Shown here one piece after another: positions 57,049 through 64,000 of a stretch of 64,000 nucleotides of DNA. Below the pieces are notes generated by a model that ran no database searches, was not told where the DNA came from, and worked only from the letters and a program-made list of their open reading frames with translations. A program made the position numbers and the translations under genes. Each line of letters starts with the position of its first letter. Position 1 is the first letter of the stretch. The DNA comes from Blasia pusilla (taxonomy: Eukaryota; Marchantiophyta; Marchantiopsida; Blasiales). The DNA lies in assembly GCA_050084515.1 (NCBI GenBank), contig CM114275.1, forward strand, positions 26,846,001-26,910,000, read 5' to 3'.

Positions 57049-57690
57049 TCGTACGCATACACATCGCTACACAACATACATCGCTATCACCGATCACATA
57101 CACAAACACACATGATCCCATGCTAACTCATGGCATCCACACAACGAGACAAGAAGTACCAAATATCTCCAATAAAGTAAGATCTAATCTCTCTATACAC
57201 AATCTCACACCATAGCTCTCAAAGGTGTGCACTCTCTCTGATGTCAAACCAAACCCACTCTCCTAATGAGAGGCTTGGGTTACACTCACAAGGCAAGGGA
57301 CCATAGCTCCGCCGCCTCATGCCAAGAGGTTCAACAAAGAGAGAATGAGCTCTCAAGCTCTCTCTCCTTGGGATATATACCCCTTCTCTCTCCCAAGCTC
57401 TCTCCATGGTAACCTATTCTCCCAAGTCACCTCCTTGGCTCTTAACCTGATGTAGGAGGTCAAGGGCCACTTACTAAAAATATAAAGTTGATCATATACT
57501 CAAAATGGTATTTACCTAAAATAGTAAGTTCCTCAATATGGCTCCAAATGAGCCAAAACGAAGGGGAAACCTGCTCTCTCAGGTTTCCCAGGGCCTCAGC
57601 AGGTCATCCTCGACCTCCTAGGCCTGTCCTCCACTACTCTTGAAGACGCTCTACTAGATCTCACCGATTTGTCTTAAAGGACATGACAAT
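57049..57690 (-). repeat. 3' LTR of copy B (642 bp)
   Basis: On the element strand it starts TGTCATGTCC and ends GTATGCGTACGACA. Relatives occur at 38334, 43464 and 49230. Directly inside (57691-57815) a second copy of its terminal ~125 bp is found before the PHD region. Confidence 0.75.
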
Positions 57691-57994
57691 TGTCGTGGCA
57701 TACACATCGCTATACAACATACATCGCTGTCACTGAATACACACACAAACACGAACGATCCCATGCTAACTCATGGCATCCAAACAACGAGACAAGAAGT
57801 ACCAAATATCTCCAATCGCCCCCCTAGCTGGTGGTTAGGTCCCTCTAACTCCAGATAGCCATCTATCCCTACCTACCATGACATACATCTCTCGGACGCT
57901 AAGAGCAAGAAGGTCGGGTGCTCATGTGGTCCCATCGTTAGTCGCCTTCCTGTCATCCATGTTAGAGAAAAAGTCGAGATCGAAACCTACCTAG

Positions 57995-58380
57995 TATCTC
58001 CTCTATGTACATCTGGGATATATCCATCATCCCCGAGGAACCCTAGTGAGAGATGACGTTGGACATACCATATGCCAACCTCTCGAACAACCATCACAGA
58101 CTAGCATCGTGGCCGCACCACGGGCAGAACCACACAACATACAATGAAAGCCTACAGGAACTACTACTAAGCTCAGATCCACTGTACCATCAATGTTAGG
58201 AAGGTGACATGGTGCATAATTACACACATGGTCCTTCCATACCATACCATCGCATCCCTCTAGCAAGAGAACACCGGATGGCAAAACATCACGCACTCTC
58301 AGGATAGTGCGCCCTCTAGTCACATCCAATGTCGTCGGTGCCGTCTGCTGCAAGTAGACATAATCTCCTTGATGAAACCT
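57995..58380 (-). pseudogene. Integrase tail and PHD finger (copy B)
   Basis: RTILRVRDVLPSGVLLLEGC and CHLPNIDGT match copy A. The PHD finger reads CMLC, LVCDGCSRGWHMVC and VPRG, then a TGA, then WIYPRC. The stop and a Cys-to-Tyr change remove the last zinc pair, so the finger is broken. Both lesions can be single transitions. Confidence 0.8.
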
Positions 58381-58392
58381 CCGGATAGTTAG

Positions 58393-59240
58393 TCAATAAC
58401 CACCACCCCGAATAGTCGCATACCTCAACGTATCCCGATGTTGCGCAATCCCCAAGTTCTCGAACGCCATGGGCATCACTCTCCGAAATAACTCAGCCCT
58501 CTGAGAACATGCTCGCACCCATACATCTAGGTCATCAAGGTCCCGCACCTCACCAGCATCTCGACGAATGGCCGCAGGTAAATCTGGCTCTCGGCCATAA
58601 AGTAGCAAGTACGGTGAAAAAGACGCTAAGGATGCCTGCCTGCTGAATCTGTATCCCATCGCCAACCATGGAAACTGGAGGTCCTAATCTCCTAGGTGAC
58701 CTCTCTCCAAGCAATACTTGCGTAAACCCCTCTTCACCGTCTGCACAACTCTCTCCGCTAATCCATTCGCCTCAAGATGATCTCGCGAAGTCGTGCGGTG
58801 GTCAATCAGCGCCTGATCACACAAGGCTTGAAACTCACCGCGAAACTTGGTACCCTGGTCTGTCAACACCTCAGCCCGTGCGCCATAATGACTCAGCATT
58901 CTGTCAAGGAAGGCATAAGCTACCCCTCACTGGATCCACTTCTAGAAGTGCTCGATCATCACCAACACATAACGATTGTGACGCTCCGTCAAAGGCAAAG
59001 GTCCTGCAAAATCCAAACTACATCTATACCCTAAGCCCATGATCGATAATGGATGCAACTGTGGAGTCGGAGCATTGAACGATGCTTGGACCCAATTACA
59101 CACCATGCACCTGGCAACAAACTGCTGAACGTTAGTCTGCATGCCTCGCCACCAATACTGAATCTGGAGCAAGGTGTACGTCCGCTTCACCCCAAAGTGA
59201 CCCAACTCCTCGTGGGCATGTTGCACTAGTCGTGCTCTCT
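58393..59240 (-). pseudogene. Integrase (copy B)
   Basis: The zinc domain HAHEELGHFGVKRTYTLLQI ... ARCMVCNW has all ligands. The core has SLDFAGPLPL (Asp), AEVLTDQGTKF (Asp) and LEANGLAERVV (Glu), so the D,D,E triad is complete. The tail has ASFSPYLLLYGREPDLPAAI. Stops at about 58936 (TAG after IEHF) and 58680 divide it into three frames. Confidence 0.88.
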
Positions 59241-59458
59241 ACAAAGGATGCGGCACTACGCATACTCTGCCATCCTCCCAAACCCTGAAAACATGTGTCC
59301 CCTCCCAACGGGGCGTATGCCTCGGCTCATTTGTAGGATCCGATCTCGCTCTCTAGCACCCACAATGCTCGCAACGCTGCCAGTACAAAGGTACTCCAAG
59401 ACTACTCCATCATCATGAATATCTCATCCACTTGTCGTCTCCTCACTGGCCTCGCGAT

Positions 59459-60952
59459 CTAAGGACTCTCCATTAGACCTGCCATCGAAGTCTCCATACT
59501 CTGGCTCTCCATAGCCAACATGCCTAAATAGGCTGACGCGTGCCATCCTGGCACCGACTCCTCATCACTTTCTCCATGCCATTGAGCTCCAGTCGCATCT
59601 CGCTGACTCGGGCATGGGTTACGACTCAACCCATTTGCATCCTGGTTGAGCATCCCAAGTCTATATACCACGTGAGAATCATACTCCTGCAACAACAGAG
59701 CCCATCTCGCAAGCTTCCCTCTAAGCTTGTCGGACTCCATCAACCACTTTAGTGGTTGATGATCAGTGATGATGGTAAAGGGGTTGCCAAATAAGTAACA
59801 CCTGAAATGCGCGACGGCCCATACCGCAGCCAAGCACTCACCCTCATACGAGCTGTACTTCGCCTCTGTAGCGTTGTTCAAGCGGCTAGCGTAAGCCACC
59901 ACAAACTCTCTACCCTCATCATCATGTTGGGTGAGCACCGCTCCAAGCCCCAACATGCTCCAATCTGTGTGCAACTGGAAAGGAGGCCCCCTGATCGGTC
60001 TCCTCAAGATGGGCGCAGACGTCAACCTGTCCTTGAGCAACTGAAATGCTCGCTCCTGCTCATCCCCCAAGTGCCACTCGTGATCCACCTTGGTTAGCAA
60101 GGTCAATGGTTTTGCAATCGAAGTGAATCCCTTGACGTATCGCCGATAGAAGTTCGCCAATCCCATGAATGCGTGAACACGGCTCATATCTGTAGGGAGT
60201 GGAATGTGTGAGATAGTCTCTACCTTTGTTTGTTGAACACCAAGGCCCCTAGGGTATATCGTATGACCCAAGTACTCAATCTGGTCGTAGAAGAACTTGC
60301 ACTTGCCTAGATGTAGCTTCAGCCCATGTAATTGCAATCGTCGAAACACCTCCTCTAGATGTCGCTCATGCTCCTCAACCGTGGCGCTAAAGACTACGAT
60401 GTCATCAATATAACACCTAGCAAAATCGAGACCAGCCAAGATCCTATCCATGACCCTCTGAAACTCAGCCGGGGTGTTCTTTAACCCAAATGGTAAGAAC
60501 CGCCATTGGTACAAACAATCCTTCCCGTGAGGATCGATGCCCCAAAATACCGTCTTCTGCTTGTCCTCCAATCTGATAGGCAGTTGATGGTATCCGGCTC
60601 GCAAATCCAATGAACTAAAGATCTTTGTGTGACCAATCGCATCAAAGATCTCCTCAAGGGTGGGCATGGCATACCTATCGGACTTCGTCTGCCGATTGAT
60701 GGGTTGGTAATCCCCACACATCCACCTATCCGTCCAGTTGCCATGCACATCCTTCTTGGCGGGCATGACAGTGGCAGATGCATACTCCCCATGCGACATC
60801 TCCACTAGTCTTACTTTGACCAAGTCCTGGCTCCTACTCTGAATCAGAGCCCTCTCCATATCACTATACCTGTAGGGTCGTCGGAAGATCGGCGTATCAC
60901 TCGACAACTCAATGCGGATCCCCGGTCCCTTCAGCGTATCCAAATCCTCCAT
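59459..60952 (-). CDS. Reverse transcriptase-RNase H (copy B), 497 codons open
   Basis: Complete RT and RNase H in one frame. RT: FRRPYRYSDMERALIQSR, MCGDYQPINRQTKSDRYAMP, IFSSLDLRAGYHQLPI, LYQWRFLPFGLKNTPAEFQ and the catalytic CYIDDIVVF; then CKFFYDQIEYLGHTIYP and FMGLANFYRRYVKGF. RNase H: QLHTDWSMLGLGAVLTQHDD, YSSYEGECLAAVWAVAHF, ITDHQPLKWLM, and NQDANGLSRNPC in place of ADALSR. It copies element RNA to cDNA. The frame is part of Gag-Pol; the ATG at 60952 is probably not a real start. A TAG lies about 40 bases upstream, where copy A has CAG. Confidence 0.92.
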   Translation of the reverse strand: MEDLDTLKGPGIRIELSSDTPIFRRPYRYSDMERALIQSRSQDLVKVRLVEMSHGEYASATVMPAKKDVHGNWTDRWMCGDYQPINRQTKSDRYAMPTLEEIFDAIGHTKIFSSLDLRAGYHQLPIRLEDKQKTVFWGIDPHGKDCLYQWRFLPFGLKNTPAEFQRVMDRILAGLDFARCYIDDIVVFSATVEEHERHLEEVFRRLQLHGLKLHLGKCKFFYDQIEYLGHTIYPRGLGVQQTKVETISHIPLPTDMSRVHAFMGLANFYRRYVKGFTSIAKPLTLLTKVDHEWHLGDEQERAFQLLKDRLTSAPILRRPIRGPPFQLHTDWSMLGLGAVLTQHDDEGREFVVAYASRLNNATEAKYSSYEGECLAAVWAVAHFRCYLFGNPFTIITDHQPLKWLMESDKLRGKLARWALLLQEYDSHVVYRLGMLNQDANGLSRNPCPSQRDATGAQWHGESDEESVPGWHASAYLGMLAMESQSMETSMAGLMESP

Positions 60953-61022
60953 GCTAAACGCAAAGCAGCTCCTATAACTCTTGAGGAACTAAGGTATTCG
61001 GCGCCGCTCTCCTCCTATCAAC

Positions 61023-61761
61023 TTAGGGCCCATATCTGGCTCCCAAGTCTCCATCGTGACTACGGTAGGACTCTCCGGCGCATGTATCGGTGATTGCTAT
61101 GGTGCAACCCCGTCTCGAACAGCAACACTCTGCCGCTCTCCTACAGCCAACTGCAAACTCTGATCTCCTCCACGTGCAGTATCCGAAACCACACTCGATG
61201 TTGTAGCTATCATCTCCTTGCGTACCTGCAAAACATCCCAAGAAGTCCAAGGGTGTCTCTCCCGATCTCCTCAGGTCTCGCCCTTAGCCACTGCCTCCAC
61301 CGTCTCGGTAGGCATGGGGCTCACCAACGCAACCGCTGTGATATGTCGCGATCTCATACGACGCTGCTCAGCCACTCCCAAGTTGAGGATCCATGTCAAG
61401 CAGTTCAGGTCCATTGCCTGACCCAAGATATGGTGTCGTGATGCCTCTCACACTGATGAACTGCCGTCACTCCTGTGGGAAATCCCATCGCTCGCTCTCT
61501 CTCGTCGGCGTTGGGCTCCACTAACCGCTGAACCTGGTCATCCCAAACCAAGCCAGGATTGGCCTCCTTGTATGCATAGGAAGCGGGAAAACTCATAAAC
61601 GTGGGCAAGGCTGCCCGCGGCCTTCCTACCCTTTTGACCGCAGTCAACGGTGGTCGATCATTGTGCCTCACTGTCTGTGATCGACGACATGGATCCAGAA
61701 AGGAATCCACTAACAAATGGGAGGGGCGCTCCACTCTCGCATACGCCCTCCATAACACCGC
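61023..61761 (-). pseudogene. Copy B DNA methyltransferase, 3' half
   Basis: From the SL2 insertion the frame continues with the target-recognition region (LLVDSFLDPCRRSQTVRHND, FMSFPASYAYKEANPGLVWD) and the end block PNADERERAMGFPTGVTAV, equivalent to copy A 24381-24734. A frameshift follows near 61440. 61023-61400 is the linker to RT. Confidence 0.8.
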
Positions 61762-63045
61762 TGTCGTATAGTAAAATCAACCAGTGTGTAAACTCCTTCG
61801 TCATTAAGTGTTAGATAGAGTTTCATTAGTATTAAGTAAATTGGCTTAGAAAAAGGAGTGGGGCCTGCATAAAAGAGGCACCTCTTTATGGTGCCTCTTT
61901 TATGCGGGCCCAACTTAAGGAAAAGGAGGTAATAAATAAAAGATGACTTTATAAAAGTAAAATAGTTGCTTTAATGAAAAGCAAAAGTAATCTTGGTTGG
62001 TGGCTAGGTTAGTTGGGGTAATTTGGAAAATATCAAGTGGGTAAAAGAGGATATTTTGGAAGAGATAAGAGGAAATCTACTTGTGTCAAAATGTGATTGG
62101 CTAAGCCTTGAGAGGAAGTCATGTGGCACAAGATAAGATAAGCTCTATTTCGTACTCTTGTGGATCCCTTGTGAGTATATAAAGAGGAGGGACCTTCAAG
62201 GGTTCATCACCTTCTATTCCACATCTTGAGTCTCTCGTGTCTCTCTTGAGTGTATGGCTTTGGGATTGCTTGCTCTTCCAATGAGAGTGGATCACCCCTC
62301 TTGGGAGAGTAACTTGACCATGGTCTATTGTTCGAGAGATTTCTAGAGTGGTGTGTGTGTGTGTGTATGGGGATGAGAGGTTTGTCACCGTAGAGGAGTT
62401 TAGTCATACTAAAATAGCCGATGTTTTGGCTTGTTACTTCCCCAATGAGAGTGGATTACCCCTCTTGGGAGAATAACTCCGCCAAAACCCATTCTTGAGG
62501 AGAGTAGAGAATGTATGTCAAGCATGGATAGGGGTGGAGCACGAGCTGTGCCCGACTTTTCTTTCCTCAATCCTTACCATGTCTAGGTACTCTTTGTAGA
62601 TAGGCACTGGTTCACTCGCTATTTAGTTTATCACTTTGGGGAGGCGTTCATGAACCAGGTCATGCAATCTCCAACTCCCGTGATTCTTCCTATTGTCACA
62701 TATGGAAGGACATGGGATTGTACTTTGTATGTCCTTATATAGCAATCCATGGATGTCAACAGGCCTGCTCAAGTAGGGTTTAACACTAGTTGTGCTATCT
62801 TCCTCGTGTACAAACGTAAAATAGTTTATAGGGATTTTATAGTTAGGAATTTTGGGGTCCGATGTTACGAAGAAGTGATCGCCTCGGCACTTCCATTTGT
62901 GATACCTGTCGTGAGAGAATGGAGAGTGTACATCATAATTTTGTATTGAAAAAGGAGAACTTATTTGAGAGTTCACCTTGCATCGACCGCATCTACCGCA
63001 GCTAGAAGGCCCGCCCTTGGTTGAAGAAAGACTCTCGACACGACA
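61762..63045 (+). repeat. Solo LTR SL2 (1284 bp) inside the copy B methyltransferase
   Basis: Ends TGTCGTATAG and TCGACACGACA, flanked by CCGC (or ACCGC/CCGCA) at 61758-61761 and 63046-63049. Methyltransferase coding sequence resumes on both sides. Same family as SL1, opposite orientation. A TATA box is at 62176. Confidence 0.88.
62176..62183 (+). promoter_or_regulatory. TATA box of solo LTR SL2
   Basis: TATATAAA in GAGTATATAAAGAGGAGGG; the equivalent is conserved in SL1 on the minus strand near 56005. It would start transcription around 62205, running antisense to the copy B methyltransferase. Confidence 0.6.
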
Positions 63046-63760
63046 CCGCATGGGGCACCAAGTTGGTCCACCATAGATGCAGGCGATGGGCTCTAGAACC
63101 TACACTCGCCGCATCCAAGAACACTCATGGGCCGATCCAGGCACGTACCTGATGAGCACTCCTCACCATCCGTGACAGGGAGTCTCCTAAGATTGGCACA
63201 TTCTCCATAATGTAGGCTGGAGAATGAGACTGGTGCTCCTGCAACTACCGTAAGACCCTCAACATCTCCCAAAATAACCTGGACCGAGTGTCAGCCAACC
63301 AGCTACCTCGTCCAACACTCGATTGGCCCTGACATGGCCAACCGGCAATGACCAAATCAATGGTCCCTACCCGCTCTAAGTCTTGCGCCCCCAACAACGA
63401 AATATCCCTCGGTAGGGAACTCTGATACCTCTGTACTGCGGACGGAGACAATAAGTCAGGAAAACGTAAGCGTAACTGTGCCACATGTCGTAGTGAGACA
63501 CGCCTCACAACATCATCACTCTCCACAAACAGGTATTGCTGTACTCGCACTCCTGCCTGCAAAACAGGAGCTAACCCGATGCTAATCCCTCCAAAGAGAT
63601 CTAACACTCAAATACCCTCCTCCGGGATACACCACACAATGGGTGTGGTATCCAAGGGTATCATCCTAGCACTCCCTGCTACCTCGGGTTCCTCAGACCC
63701 GTCACGCTCCGGTGCAAACGCCTCGCTCCACGCGGTCTGCACGTGCTCATCTGCCAATCG
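63046..63760 (-). pseudogene. Copy B DNA methyltransferase, 5' half
   Basis: Motif I MLDLFGGISIGLAPVLQAG, motif II YLFVESDDVVRRV, motif IV DLVIAGWPCQGQSSVGRGS with the catalytic PCQ, then, after a TAG, motif VI AYIMENVPILGD and the GSRAHRLHLWWTNL region up to the SL2 insertion. A TGA stands just before motif I (about 63608), where copy A has Cys and copy C Trp; another lies at about 63762. Catalytic motifs are otherwise intact. Confidence 0.88.
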
Positions 63761-64000
63761 TCAAAGCTCCTCAGTCGAGCCCCACATCGGCACCTCTCCA
63801 CCACGGAATGATGCACCTACCATAACACTCCTCTCCATAGAAATGTCAGGACCGGGAGTATCCTCTGCATGGATATGTCCCTCAATCAAATCACTAGGCC
63901 AAGTGATGGCACTGCTAAATGCTACTAAGGTCGCCATCTCTCCTGGCGGTTGCTCGATCACTGCACCTATGAATCAAATGGGTATTGAGCTAAGGCGCCC
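63761..64000 (-). pseudogene. Copy B protease-methyltransferase linker, cut by the window edge
   Basis: 63961-63761 reads PPGEMATLVAFSSAITWPSD and GASFRGGEVPMWGSTEEL before a TGA. It matches the linker of copies A (VVTWP) and C. The protease itself lies beyond the window. Confidence 0.6.

Larger units (their letters stand above)
57049..64000 (-). mobile_element. Ty3/gypsy copy B (DNMT-PHD family), 5' part beyond the window
   Basis: Minus-strand order from the right edge: protease-DNMT linker, methyltransferase (split by solo LTR SL2), RT, RNase H, integrase, PHD finger, 3' LTR. It is the best-preserved copy here: the RT-RNase H frame is open for 497 codons and the YIDD and integrase residues are intact. 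It still carries stops in the methyltransferase linker, integrase and PHD finger. Confidence 0.88.

Noticed and set aside
57049-57815. Two complete tandem LTRs
   Set aside because: Only about 125 bp are repeated, and the same short repeat adjoins the LTR in other copies.

Overview
The window is a gene-poor, transposon-dominated stretch of a plant-lineage (streptophyte) nuclear genome. The evidence is a CACTA transposase of the TNP2/DUF4218/DUF4216 plant type, GT-AG introns, TATA boxes, an interstitial (AAACCCT)n tract, and Ty3/gypsy elements that encode a C5-cytosine methyltransferase. As I recall, LTR elements carrying such a gene were described from charophyte algae (de Mendoza and colleagues, 2018). 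I cannot name the species; a charophyte or an early-diverging land plant seems likelier than a flowering plant. No rRNA, tRNA or clearly intact host gene was found.

Layout. 1-5206: decayed CACTA element, plus strand. 5207-6111: gag/leader fragment of a Ty3/gypsy copy ('D'). 6112-30067: Ty3/gypsy copy A on the minus strand, read from the right as 5' LTR (with a 5S-rRNA-like segment), primer site, gag, protease, DNA methyltransferase, reverse transcriptase, RNase H, integrase, PHD finger, partial 3' LTR. Copy A holds two later insertions: an LTR-bounded element at 21386-23399 in the RT (5-bp duplication CCGCT), and a 12.3-kb Mutator-like element at 7639-19947 in the integrase (9-bp duplication CCCTCACTT).

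The Mutator-like element carries two divergent multi-exon genes. The minus-strand gene looks like a MULE transposase. The plus-strand gene has a coiled coil and a region resembling beta-class amino-methyltransferases (motif IV, then the X/I region), with degenerate catalytic motifs. Its introns and intergenic spaces, but not its exons, contain about 35 copies of a 27-bp palindrome.

30-57 kb: fragments of the same retroelement family (E 32.3-35.0 kb, F 38.3-39.8 kb, C 39.8-47.5 kb), isolated LTRs, a short hAT-like insertion (39144-39594), an inverted-repeat element (53171-53686), and low-information sequence with at most small remnants of possible host exons near 54.5 and 56.5 kb. 57049-64000: copy B, the best preserved, with a 497-codon RT-RNase H frame. 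A 1.28-kb solo LTR (61762-63045) splits its methyltransferase gene, and a sister solo LTR lies inverted at 55144-56405.

The main biology is a retroelement family that encodes both a DNA methyltransferase (writer) and a PHD finger (putative chromatin reader), nested with a DNA transposon that also carries a methyltransferase-like protein. All copies seen are damaged. Several in-frame stops align with, or are best explained as, CAG, CGA or TGG codons changed by C-to-T or G-to-A transitions, as expected from long-term cytosine methylation.
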